From: Mycobacterium sp. PO1
Lineage (GTDB): Bacteria > Actinomycetota > Actinomycetes > Mycobacteriales > Mycobacteriaceae
Assembly: GCF_017312405.1 (NCBI RefSeq)
Contig: NZ_BLTG01000061.1
Span: 1-64,000 of the forward strand
Reading direction: 5' to 3'
DNA: 64,000 bases
Made by a program: the position numbers and the translations under genes
Shown here: positions 33,871 to 42,361 of the stretch, one piece after another
How the letters are laid out: each line of letters starts with the position of its first letter
Numbering within the stretch: position 1 is the stretch's first letter
Notes under the pieces: model-generated
The model's database searches: none
What the model was told of the DNA's origin: nothing
What the model saw: the letters and a program-made list of their open reading frames with translations, nothing else

Positions 33871-35123
33871 CCCGCGAGCAGTCCCTTCGCGATATGGGTC
33901 ACCTGGATCTCGTTGCTGCCCGCGTAGATCATCAGTGACTTGGCATCGCGGGCCAGCTGCTCGACACGGTATTCGGCCATGTATCCGTTGCCGCCGAAGA
34001 GTTGGACTGCCTCCATCGCGACCTCGGTGGCGGCCTCGGAGGAATACAGCTTGATCGCCGACGCCTCCGCAAGAGTCGGCATCTTCCCGTCGGCGAGACG
34101 CTCGAGGGTCTGAAAGACCATGTTCTGGACATTCATCCGGGCGATCTCGATCCGGGCCAACTTCAGTTGAATCAGCTGGAACTGTCCGATGTTCTTGCCC
34201 CAGAGGGTGCGACTTGCCGCGTAGTCGAGGCACAGCCGATGGCACTCGTTGATGATGCCGAGCGCCATCACAGCGACGCCGAGCCGTTCGGCCGCGAAGT
34301 TCGCCCTGGCACTGTCACGCCCGTCTCCGCCGGCGTGCTGTTCGGATTCACCGAGCAGACGATCCGGCCCGAGCCGTACGTTGTCGAAGAACAGTTCACC
34401 CGTCGGCGACGACATCATGCCCATCTTCTTGAACGGCCGCCCCTGGGTCAGCCCTGCCATTCCTGCATCGAGAACGAAGGTCAGCACCGGTCGTTGGCGC
34501 GCATCGGTGCCACTGTCGTCGATCAGCTTGGCGTAGACGACGATGACATCGGCGTCGGGACCATTGGTGATGAAAGTCTTCTGACCGTTGAGCAGATAGT
34601 CCGCACCATCCCGCTTCACGTTGGTTTTCATCCCGCCGAACGCATCCGAGCCCGAATCAGGTTCGGTGATGGCCCAGGCCGCGACCTTGTCGAGCGTCAT
34701 CAACTCCGGCAGCCACCGCTCTTTCTGAGCCAAGGTGCCACGGCTCATGATGGTCGCCGCACCGAGGCCCAGGCTCACCCCGATGGTGGACAACAAGCCG
34801 ATGCTGACTCCGGCGATCTCGGATATCAGCACCGCAGCCATCGACGCCTGTGCACCGATCTCACCGATGCCGTCGGCCTTGGCCGGCCGCTCCGACGTCG
34901 TCTCCGATGCCTGGCGCGTTCGTTGCTTGTCCAGCATCGTCTTCACTGCCTCGGCGGCCATCACATCGAGACCGAATTCGCTGAACAACTTCCGGGCGAA
35001 GGGATAGGGCGAGATCGCGCCGGTTTCGAGATCGTCGAGGTGGGGGCGGATCTCCTTGGCGATGAATTCTCGCACCGTGTCGCGCATGATGATGTCGGTG
35101 TCAGACCATTCGTACACGGTCAC
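33867..35123 (-). CDS. Acyl-CoA dehydrogenase (FadE)
   Basis: This 418-aa FAD-dependent dehydrogenase has the FAD/substrate segment WAITEPDSGSDAFGGMKT, the R-x-x-WG motif (SRTLWGKNIGQFQ) and the C-terminal LFGGNGYMAEYRVEQLARDAKSLMIYAGSNEIQ. It oxidises an acyl-CoA to the enoyl-CoA. M. tuberculosis has fadE21 beside ltp1, so this may be its counterpart. The GTG at 35123 overlaps the SDR stop (GTGA) and gives MTVYEW. An insertion of about 25 residues around 75-100 is unusual and hydrophilic. Confidence 0.9.
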   Translation of the reverse strand: MTVYEWSDTDIIMRDTVREFIAKEIRPHLDDLETGAISPYPFARKLFSEFGLDVMAAEAVKTMLDKQRTRQASETTSERPAKADGIGEIGAQASMAAVLISEIAGVSIGLLSTIGVSLGLGAATIMSRGTLAQKERWLPELMTLDKVAAWAITEPDSGSDAFGGMKTNVKRDGADYLLNGQKTFITNGPDADVIVVYAKLIDDSGTDARQRPVLTFVLDAGMAGLTQGRPFKKMGMMSSPTGELFFDNVRLGPDRLLGESEQHAGGDGRDSARANFAAERLGVAVMALGIINECHRLCLDYAASRTLWGKNIGQFQLIQLKLARIEIARMNVQNMVFQTLERLADGKMPTLAEASAIKLYSSEAATEVAMEAVQLFGGNGYMAEYRVEQLARDAKSLMIYAGSNEIQVTHIAKGLLAG

Positions 35124-35992
35124 GCCCCCGGCAGCCGTGCGGCGATGTCGTCGAGTTCCCAGATCTTGTCGGTCTCGATCGTGTCGACGTCGTGCCAACC
35201 CTGAAGCAGTGAGATCGCGCCGCCCTGAACGGCGTAGACCTTTCCGGTGATCGGGCACTTGTCACTGGCGAGATAGCCGACCAGCGGCGAGATGTTGGCC
35301 GGCGAGAAAAGGTCCAACTCACCGTCGGCCGGTTCAGCCATCAGCGCACCCATCCCGGGGGTGGCCAACGTCAGCCGGGTGCGCGCGATCGGGGCGATGG
35401 CATTGACCCGTACGCCGTACCGTTCGAGTTCCTCCGCTGCTATCAACGTCAGCGCAGCGATACCGGCTTTGGCCGCACCGTAATTGGCCTGGCCGGCATT
35501 GGGTAGGGTCACCCCCGAGCCCGATGCGGTGTTGATCACCGATGCGACCGGTTGCTGCCCACTCTTGGATTGGCTTTTCCAGTACTCGGCAGCGTGATGC
35601 AGCATCGCGAAGTGCCCCTTGAGGTGGACGTTGATCACGGCGTCCCACTGCTGTTCGGTCATACCTGCGATGAATGCGTCGCGCAGGATGCCGGCGTTGT
35701 TGACCAGCACGTCGAGGTGCCCGAACTCGTCGATCGCCTGTTGGACCACGCGGTTGGCACCCGCCCAGTCGGCGATGTTGTCGGTGTTGGCGACGGCGCG
35801 GCCGCCGCGGTCGGTGATCTCGGCGACGACCTCGTGCGCGGGGCCCGCATCCTTTCCTTCACCGGTGTTGCTCCCACCGAGGTCGTTCACCACGACCGCG
35901 GCGCCCTGGGCGGCGAACAGCAGCGCATGCTCGCGTCCGATTCCGCGTCCTGCGCCGGTGATCACAGCAACCCGGCCATCCAGCATTCCCAT
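35120..35992 (-). CDS. Short-chain dehydrogenase/reductase
   Basis: This 290-aa SDR has TGAGRGIG, NNAG, catalytic Ser in NTASGSG and YGAAK. It probably oxidises a 3-hydroxyacyl-CoA or similar alcohol between the hydratase and thiolase steps of this operon. ATG 35992 (MGMLDGRV) is used; a second ATG lies two codons on. An A/G-rich AGGAAAG precedes it. Confidence 0.9.
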   Translation of the reverse strand: MGMLDGRVAVITGAGRGIGREHALLFAAQGAAVVVNDLGGSNTGEGKDAGPAHEVVAEITDRGGRAVANTDNIADWAGANRVVQQAIDEFGHLDVLVNNAGILRDAFIAGMTEQQWDAVINVHLKGHFAMLHHAAEYWKSQSKSGQQPVASVINTASGSGVTLPNAGQANYGAAKAGIAALTLIAAEELERYGVRVNAIAPIARTRLTLATPGMGALMAEPADGELDLFSPANISPLVGYLASDKCPITGKVYAVQGGAISLLQGWHDVDTIETDKIWELDDIAARLPGA

Positions 35993-36039
35993 GATGTTCT
36001 TTCCTGTCAGCGTTGTCAGTGGTTGTCGGTCGGTTCGAT

Positions 36040-36921
36040 TCAGTCGGCGATGTCGGCCCAGCCGTCGGTGATGGCTTTCTCCTGACCGCCCGCTCGCGTG
36101 GTTTCGAATGCGTAGGTCGTGATGCCCGCGCCTCGGCTCTTACGCCAGATCGTCGTGTGCAGGTCGTCGCCGGGCAACACCATCTTCGAGAAGCGCACCG
36201 CAAAACGTCTGAGCCGTGTCACGTCCGAACCGCCGACCTCGGTGAGTACCGCCCACGACGTGAACGCCATGGTGCAGAGTCCGTGGGCGATGATGCCGGG
36301 CAGGCCGGCGTCGCGTGCCACCTCCTCGTCGAGATGGATCGGCATCGGATCCCCGGAGGCCGGCGAATACCGGAAGGTTTGATCTTCGTCGACGTGCTGG
36401 ATCACCTCCGCCACGGGCGACTGTTCGCGCAGCGCCTCGTCGAACTTGTGTGGCGGCGCGAGGACACCGACGGACTTACCGGCATTGAATCCGCGCACGA
36501 AACACGTGACGTACTGTTCGTTGACCAATTCGCCGTCTTCAGTGCGGCATTCGACAAGGATCGCGGCGCGTGTACCGTTGTCCAGCCCCTCGTACCCGAC
36601 CATCTTGCCGCGGGAGACCAGTTTGTCTCCCGGTCTGATCGGCCGGTGGAAGATGAAGTCCTGCTCACCGTGTACGACGCGGGGAACGAGTTCGACCGGC
36701 AGCACATCCACCGTCGGCATCATCATCGACTCGAACACCGGCACGATCGCGAACACCGGCGGGGCGATGTCGCCGTCGCGATGAGCCGGGATGGGATCGT
36801 TCGTGGCTGCGGCATACTCCGCGATCCGCTCGCGGGTCACCTCGAATCGGTCGTCCTCGGTCCAGCTGTCGAGACCGCTGTCGTCGAACGCCAGGTCCTG
36901 CTGCATGCTGGTCACAGTCAC
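36040..36921 (-). CDS. Double-hotdog MaoC-like enoyl-CoA hydratase
   Basis: This 293-aa protein is a fusion of two hotdog domains: an N-terminal FAS1/MaoC N-type half (about 20-150) and a C-terminal half (about 165-290) with the hydratase-2 motif YSPASGDPMPIHLDEEVARDAGLPGIIAHG. It would hydrate an enoyl-CoA to the (R)-3-hydroxyacyl-CoA. The GTG at 36921 overlaps the SRPBCC stop (GTGA); an ATG at 36906 is also possible. It sits 47 bases before the SDR. Confidence 0.88.
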   Translation of the reverse strand: MTVTSMQQDLAFDDSGLDSWTEDDRFEVTRERIAEYAAATNDPIPAHRDGDIAPPVFAIVPVFESMMMPTVDVLPVELVPRVVHGEQDFIFHRPIRPGDKLVSRGKMVGYEGLDNGTRAAILVECRTEDGELVNEQYVTCFVRGFNAGKSVGVLAPPHKFDEALREQSPVAEVIQHVDEDQTFRYSPASGDPMPIHLDEEVARDAGLPGIIAHGLCTMAFTSWAVLTEVGGSDVTRLRRFAVRFSKMVLPGDDLHTTIWRKSRGAGITTYAFETTRAGGQEKAITDGWADIAD

Positions 36922-37358
36922 ACCGCCGCCGAGGCGAGTTCGTCGAGTTGGGTGAGCGTCTTGTCCAATTGCCGCATGCCGTCCTTCTCCACCGCCTTCG
37001 CCAGCGCGCCCTTGACAAGCGCACCCTCGAAGTCTCCGGAGACCGTGAATCGCGATCCGGCGCCCAGCGGCTCGATGGTGAAGGTGAAATCGGCCTTCAC
37101 ACCGGCCATTCCGGTTCCTCCGAGAGCAAGGCTGGTCGGCGCATCGACGGACCTGACCGACCATTCGATCTTGTTCGCCATGTTGAGCATGACGATCTTC
37201 GCGGTCAGGCGCGCACCCGGGGTCAGGGTGGCAGGCGGCTCTTCGAGCCACTTGTCGTGAACGGTGAACCAGCGGTCCCACGTCTGCGGGTCCGAGATGA
37301 TGGCCCAGAGCTCGTCGGGGGCTGCGCCCAGGTCACGAGTGGCTTCGATGTGTCCCAT
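36918..37358 (-). CDS. SRPBCC-fold protein of the ltp1 operon
   Basis: This 146-aa START/Bet v1-like protein (MGHIEATRDLGAAPDELWAII) may bind a hydrophobic intermediate or act as a cyclase/aromatase-like helper. No catalytic motif is recognisable. ATG 37358 has AAAAGGAA upstream. It lies between ltp1 and the MaoC hydratase, to which it is coupled. Confidence 0.78.
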   Translation of the reverse strand: MGHIEATRDLGAAPDELWAIISDPQTWDRWFTVHDKWLEEPPATLTPGARLTAKIVMLNMANKIEWSVRSVDAPTSLALGGTGMAGVKADFTFTIEPLGAGSRFTVSGDFEGALVKGALAKAVEKDGMRQLDKTLTQLDELASAAV

Positions 37359-37408
37359 GATGTGTTCCTTTTCTTGTCGAGATGTGACTGTCGATGAGGC
37401 TTGCGGCG

Positions 37409-38599
37409 TCAGCGTTCGGCGCGTTGGTAGGCCGTGACGACGGCCGCGCCGCCCAAGCCGATGTTGTGCTGCAGTGCCGCGGTGACGCCGTCGACCTGGC
37501 GTCGGTCGGCGTCGCCACGCAGCTGCCAGGTCAGCTCCGCGCACTGGGCAAGACCTGTCGCTCCCAGCGGATGGCCCTTGGAGATGAGTCCGCCCGAGGG
37601 ATTGACGACCCAGCGGCCTCCGTAGGTGGTGTCCTTGTCGTCGATGAGCCGGGGAGCCTCGCCCTCTCCGCACAGTCCCAGCGCCTCGTAGAGCAGCAGT
37701 TCGTTGGCCGAGAAGCAGTCGTGCAGTTCGATGACCTGGAAATCGTCCGGGCCGAGCCCGCTCTGCTGGTAGACGCTCTGCGCGGCAGCGACATTCATGT
37801 GGTACCCGATCAGGGCCTTGCAGGTGCCGTCGAAGCTGTCGGCGAAATCGGTGGTCATCGCCTGGCCGACGATCTCGACGGCCCGGTCCGCAAGGCCGTG
37901 CCGGGTCACGAAGTCTTCCGAGGCAAGAATCGCTGCGCCGGATCCGTCCGAGGTCGGTGAGCACTGCAACTTGGTCAGGGGGTCGTAGATCATCCTCGCC
38001 GCGAGGATGTCATCGAGGGTGTACTCCTCTTGGAACTGCGCGTACGGGTTGTTGACCGAGTGTTTGTGGTTCTTGTAGCCGATCGCGGCGAAATGCTCTG
38101 CGGTGGAGCCGTATTTCTGCATGTGTTCGCGGCCGGCCGCCCCGAACATCCACGGCGCAGGTGGGAACAACACTTCCGAGATCTCGGCCAGGGCCAGGAA
38201 GTGTTTGTCCATCGGCTGCGCGCGGTCGTCGTAGGTGGAACCCAGGGATCCCGGCTGCATCTTCTCGAACCCCAGCGCGAGCGTGCAGTCGACCAGTCCG
38301 CCTCGAATCGCTTTGGCGGCCAGATACAAAGCGGTGGATCCGGTTGAGCAGTTGTTGTTGACGTTCACCACGGGTACACCGGTCATGCCCAGCTCGTAGA
38401 CGGCGCGCTGGCCCGACGTGGACTCGCCGTACACGTAACCTACGTAGGCTTCCTGCACGTCGCGGTACGTGATGCCGGCGTCGTCGAGTGCCTTGGTGCC
38501 GGCTTCCCGCGCCATGTCGGGGTAGTCCCAGCCCTCCCGCGCACCGGGCTTCTCGAACTTCGTCATGCCCACACCGACCACGAACACTCGATTCGGCAT
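37409..38599 (-). CDS. ltp1: Thiolase-like lipid-transfer protein Ltp1
   Basis: This 396-aa thiolase-superfamily (SCP-x type) protein has the nucleophile C84 in NNNCSTGSTALYLAAKAIRGG-type sequence and a C-terminal GHPLGATG. The N-terminal segment VGVGMTKFEKPG closely recalls Rv2790c. It may perform thiolytic or retro-aldol cleavage of an acyl-CoA side chain. Of three nearby starts, ATG 38599 has AAGGA at the right distance. It is the first gene of the operon, with a TetR-type palindrome 59 bases upstream. Confidence 0.88.
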   Translation of the reverse strand: MPNRVFVVGVGMTKFEKPGAREGWDYPDMAREAGTKALDDAGITYRDVQEAYVGYVYGESTSGQRAVYELGMTGVPVVNVNNNCSTGSTALYLAAKAIRGGLVDCTLALGFEKMQPGSLGSTYDDRAQPMDKHFLALAEISEVLFPPAPWMFGAAGREHMQKYGSTAEHFAAIGYKNHKHSVNNPYAQFQEEYTLDDILAARMIYDPLTKLQCSPTSDGSGAAILASEDFVTRHGLADRAVEIVGQAMTTDFADSFDGTCKALIGYHMNVAAAQSVYQQSGLGPDDFQVIELHDCFSANELLLYEALGLCGEGEAPRLIDDKDTTYGGRWVVNPSGGLISKGHPLGATGLAQCAELTWQLRGDADRRQVDGVTAALQHNIGLGGAAVVTAYQRAER

Positions 38600-38657
38600 C
38601 TTCATCCTTTCGATCACTCGCCTGGGCGCCGCTGGGGCGCGTCAAGAAACAAACATA

Positions 38658-38681
38658 CTTGCCTGCATGTATGTAGGCAAG
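38658..38681. promoter_or_regulatory. 24-bp palindrome upstream of ltp1, probable TetR operator
   Basis: CTTGCCT-GCATGTATGT-AGGCAAG has seven-base outer arms that pair perfectly, and ten of twelve positions pair overall. It lies between the tetR stop (38738) and the ltp1 start (38599), where it would control the catabolic operon. The region is conspicuously AT-richer than the surroundings. Confidence 0.7.
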
Positions 38682-38737
38682 CAGTTGCCGGGATCGCCTG
38701 TAGCCAGAGAGGAGACGAGGGGAAGCGCTGCTTGGAG

Positions 38738-39364
38738 TCAGGAAGCGGCGAGCGCCGCGTCGAACACCACGCGCAGGTCGACACACGCACGGTCCCAGCG
38801 CCGCCGCGCCTCCACGAGGTCACGATCGACGAAACTGACGATCAGTATCCCCCGCAGCGCGTCCATCGCGGTGAAGATGGCATTGCGTAATTTCTTGCGC
38901 GACATAGCATCTGGAACCAATTGATCGATAGCCGTCACCAGTGTGCTGTTCACCATGGGCTCCACACGTGCGACCTCGCGCGCGAGGACCTCGTCAGTAC
39001 GCGCGGCCACCCACAGCTCGATGGTCGCCACCAGCATGTCACCCTGGTGCGACTCCCACAGGAACTCCAGCACACTGGCGACCGGGTCAGCACTGGAAAG
39101 CAGCCGGCCGTTCTGCCTGATCGCGGTCTGGATGCGTTGCTCGGCAAGATGCTCGATGGCGGCGACGACGAGATCTTCCTTGGAGCGGAAGTGGTGGACC
39201 TGCGCCCCACGCGTCACCCCGGCGATCTCGGCGATCCGGGGGGTCGTGGTTCCGGCGTAGCCGTAGGTGACCAGGCACTCGACCGTGGCATCGAGCAGAC
39301 GCGTGCGCATCGCCGCGGTGCGTTCTGCCTGGGTCCGCCTCGTGCGCCCCACTCCCGTCGGCAT
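38738..39364 (-). CDS. TetR-family regulator of the ltp1 operon
   Basis: This 208-aa protein has an N-terminal HTH (about 15-62, TVECLVTYGYAGTTTPRIAEIAGVTRGAQVHHF) and a helical ligand domain. ATG 39364 is chosen with GGAAGG upstream; the frame is open for 40 more codons without good start features. It lies directly upstream of the operon in the same direction, with the palindrome between, so it is the natural candidate repressor, probably sensing an acyl-CoA. Confidence 0.85.
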   Translation of the reverse strand: MPTGVGRTRRTQAERTAAMRTRLLDATVECLVTYGYAGTTTPRIAEIAGVTRGAQVHHFRSKEDLVVAAIEHLAEQRIQTAIRQNGRLLSSADPVASVLEFLWESHQGDMLVATIELWVAARTDEVLAREVARVEPMVNSTLVTAIDQLVPDAMSRKKLRNAIFTAMDALRGILIVSFVDRDLVEARRRWDRACVDLRVVFDAALAAS

Positions 39365-39480
39365 CCCGCAAGCCTTCCCATCCGCCGGGCTTACCACCTG
39401 CCCGGAAGGTTGGTTCAGACTACATGCCGGCGGGTGCGGGGCCAACGATCCGGCGGGACGGGCGCGTCGGTGCGAGGCGG

Positions 39481-42120
39481 TCACTGTGGCGCCGAACCCA
39501 TCACCAACACATTCCCGTCGAGCGACGACTCGATGGTGCCGGTCAGCGAGAGCTGATTGACGATCTTGACCCCGTCCGCGCGGAGGTAGCCACGCGCACT
39601 GCCGTCACCACCAGTGACCGAGATGTCTGCACTGTAGGTGATGTTCGTCAACGTCGCGTTGGTCACCGTCGTCTCGGTTCCGTTGAGGATGAGGCCCTGC
39701 TCGTCTTCGAAGTCCGTGTACGTCACCGTCGTTGTCGTGAGGTTCCCGGCCTTCGATGTCGTCACCACCGCGCTGCCGCCGACTCTGCCGGCCCGGGACG
39801 CCTCGGTGGGGGTCGCCTTCACGACCACCGATGACAGAGGTTGCGCCCACCCCGAAGAGTCCGGAGTGGAAACATCGGCGGGGCGGGTTCCGCCGTCGAT
39901 GTTGTTCAACGTCGCGACAACCAACCTGGTGTCGGAAGGGTCGGTCTTGCTGCGTTCCCAGAAGGTGACGGCTGTGCCATCGGCACTCCAGTTCGCTACC
40001 GGTACCGAGTTGTACGCGCCGCTCGGGTCCCCCACGAAGATGCCGTTCTCACCGGCCAGCTCGTCCTCGACCGAGATCACCCACGCTTGGTTCAACGAGC
40101 CCTTCTTGGCCTGGAAGGTCGGAAACACGACGTATGCCGGAACGAAGGTCGGCCGTGTGATCTGCGACATCGGAGTGAGATAGTCCAAGGTGCGTGAACT
40201 GCCGAGTGCGAGCCATCGGCCGTTCGGGGACATATCGACCGATTCGTCGTAGTCCAAGTTGGTCGTCAAGCGCGTGACTGTGCCGTCGGCCAGATCTATC
40301 AGGACGTTGTCGGCATTTCCCGCTTCGTACTTCCCGGAGAAATCGGTGACCATCACGCCCTTGCCGTCGGAGGTGAAGTTCTTCAGCTCTCCGCCCACAT
40401 ACACCACGTGGGGATCGACGATGACGTAACCGGTATCAGTCCGCTCCAATCGGCCCACACTGGAGACCAGCTGGGTCGCGGTGCCCGATCCGAGCAGTTG
40501 GGTGAAGCCGACGTGCACACCGTCCGGGGCGATCCGCAGCTCCCGTTGCTTCTGGATCACAACGACGTTCGCGGGAACGCTGGTCGGCACCGTGATCTCG
40601 AGCAGCTGGGAGCCCGCGCCGCAGGCATTCACTCCCCCGGCACACTCGAGGATGTAGTGGTCGGCTGTCTCACCACCGGAGTCAGACTGGGTCCCTGCGC
40701 TCAGCAGTATGCGCTCGCCGTCGTCGAAGGCGAAGGGTTTCGACAGGTTGTCGGTGAGCTCGGGTGCCAGACCGCAGGTCAGGCACTGCAATCCGGACCC
40801 GTCGGTGCCGACCCGATAGATCTCCGTTCGAGTGGCCCCCGCCGGCGTCGCGCGGAAGATGAGCGCCGTGCCGTCGTGGGTGTAGGTGGGATTCTGCGGC
40901 TGTACCACGTCGTCGGGGAGCGGAACGACGAATCGGTCGGCGCTCGGCTGAATGCTCTGCACGTCGAGGCCGACGGTCAAGCGGGGCATACCGAAGTCGG
41001 GACGTAGAAAATGCAGCAGGTTGAGCTTGCCGTCCGTCACACGCACGCGGAAGGAGTCGACACCGCCGCCCATCGCATACTCCAGGTCCGGCGTATACAC
41101 AAACGTTCCCGTGACATCGTCGATCACCACCGTGCCGTGTTTGGGCCGGGCAATCACGGTGTAGGTCAGGGTGTCTCCCTCTGGATCCGTGGCACCGAGA
41201 TCACCGGTGATCACACCCAATGGCCCTTGCACGTTCGACGACGGGTCGTAGTCGAGCACCGGGGCCTGATTGAAAAAGTTGCGCCGGACCCAGCCGAGCA
41301 ACGACCAGGCGAACAGCGTCTGCACGGGTTCGTCAACCATCTGGCTCGCAAGGGGCCCGCCGACACCGGGGTTCGTCAGGTACGTGACGGAGACGACGTC
41401 AGACTGACTGCCCCCTTCCGCGGATCGGGGGTCATCGGCAAGCACTTCGTCGGCGGACGGCGATACTCCCTGTGCGGCTCGGCTGGGGAATGTCGTGGGT
41501 CCGCCGCCGGTCTCAGTTGCTTCCTCCTCTGCCAACACCACCGGGATGTCGACGAGAGGAACTTCCGACCCGTCAACGACCGTGGCGTATGCCGCCACAG
41601 CATCGACGATTTCAGAGTGCTCAGAGGTCCCCGGTTCATCGTCGAGGGTCGTCGTGTCGTCGCCCTCAGAGGCACCGTCGTCGCTCTCGTCACTGACTTC
41701 GACCTCGTGACTGTCGCCGACCTCGTCGGACTGATCGATCTCGTGACTGTCCCCAGGCTCATCGGCGTCCTCGATCCCGTCGATCTCGGGTGCGTCGTCC
41801 TCGGCGTCCTGGCCATCGGAGTCGCGATCAGACGAGTCTTGTTCGGCCGAGCCGGGGGTTTCCGCGTTGTCGAGGCCCGAGCCGGGCGCGTTCCCGGAAT
41901 CGCTCGCACGCTCGGAAGTCTGCGCGGCGTCGGAGCTCCCGGTCACGGATGTATCGGCGCCCGCGTACCCATAGCCGGTGGTCACCAAGGCTGCGATCGC
42001 CATGGCTGCCGCAATTCCACCGCAGCGGACCGCAAAAGCCAGTGTGTCGAACAGCTTTGACTCCTGCTCACCCTTCGATGAACCGTCGAGCGGAGCGTCG
42101 TCGTTGGGGGTGTTTGACAT
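39481..42120 (-). CDS. Large acidic exported protein with Ig-like and TolB/WD40-like domains (paralogue 1)
   Basis: This 879-aa protein has an N-terminal hydrophobic export segment (about 25-55), a very acidic Ser/Asp/Glu/Gly-rich spacer (about 58-175), the conserved LLGWVRRNFFNQAP motif at about 275, a cadherin/VCBS-like Ig domain (about 285-385) with VITGDLGATDPEGDTLTYTV, a TolB/WD40-like beta-propeller (about 400-770) and a C-terminal beta domain. It is probably surface-exposed or secreted. The function is unknown. It shares its layout with the next gene upstream and diverges most in the spacer and C-terminus. Confidence 0.75.
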   Translation of the reverse strand: MSNTPNDDAPLDGSSKGEQESKLFDTLAFAVRCGGIAAAMAIAALVTTGYGYAGADTSVTGSSDAAQTSERASDSGNAPGSGLDNAETPGSAEQDSSDRDSDGQDAEDDAPEIDGIEDADEPGDSHEIDQSDEVGDSHEVEVSDESDDGASEGDDTTTLDDEPGTSEHSEIVDAVAAYATVVDGSEVPLVDIPVVLAEEEATETGGGPTTFPSRAAQGVSPSADEVLADDPRSAEGGSQSDVVSVTYLTNPGVGGPLASQMVDEPVQTLFAWSLLGWVRRNFFNQAPVLDYDPSSNVQGPLGVITGDLGATDPEGDTLTYTVIARPKHGTVVIDDVTGTFVYTPDLEYAMGGGVDSFRVRVTDGKLNLLHFLRPDFGMPRLTVGLDVQSIQPSADRFVVPLPDDVVQPQNPTYTHDGTALIFRATPAGATRTEIYRVGTDGSGLQCLTCGLAPELTDNLSKPFAFDDGERILLSAGTQSDSGGETADHYILECAGGVNACGAGSQLLEITVPTSVPANVVVIQKQRELRIAPDGVHVGFTQLLGSGTATQLVSSVGRLERTDTGYVIVDPHVVYVGGELKNFTSDGKGVMVTDFSGKYEAGNADNVLIDLADGTVTRLTTNLDYDESVDMSPNGRWLALGSSRTLDYLTPMSQITRPTFVPAYVVFPTFQAKKGSLNQAWVISVEDELAGENGIFVGDPSGAYNSVPVANWSADGTAVTFWERSKTDPSDTRLVVATLNNIDGGTRPADVSTPDSSGWAQPLSSVVVKATPTEASRAGRVGGSAVVTTSKAGNLTTTTVTYTDFEDEQGLILNGTETTVTNATLTNITYSADISVTGGDGSARGYLRADGVKIVNQLSLTGTIESSLDGNVLVMGSAPQ

Positions 42121-42361
42121 GTTGTCTCCATCACATGGTCGGTGACACTGAGGTCGATTCTGTTATCCGGTATCGATGTGGCTTGTCCACTTGAAGTGGA
42201 TGTTTCACTGATTCTCGAGAAACAGCGTTCTCACGTTCGGTGGATGGCGGTGACGACTGTGCAGGGACATTGCTCTCACGATCTCGAAGTCACCTCGATG
42301 GTCCGAGGGTTCTTGGACCGACCCTGCGCGTCTGATCCGGGGCGTCAGGTCGTGGCTGTCA

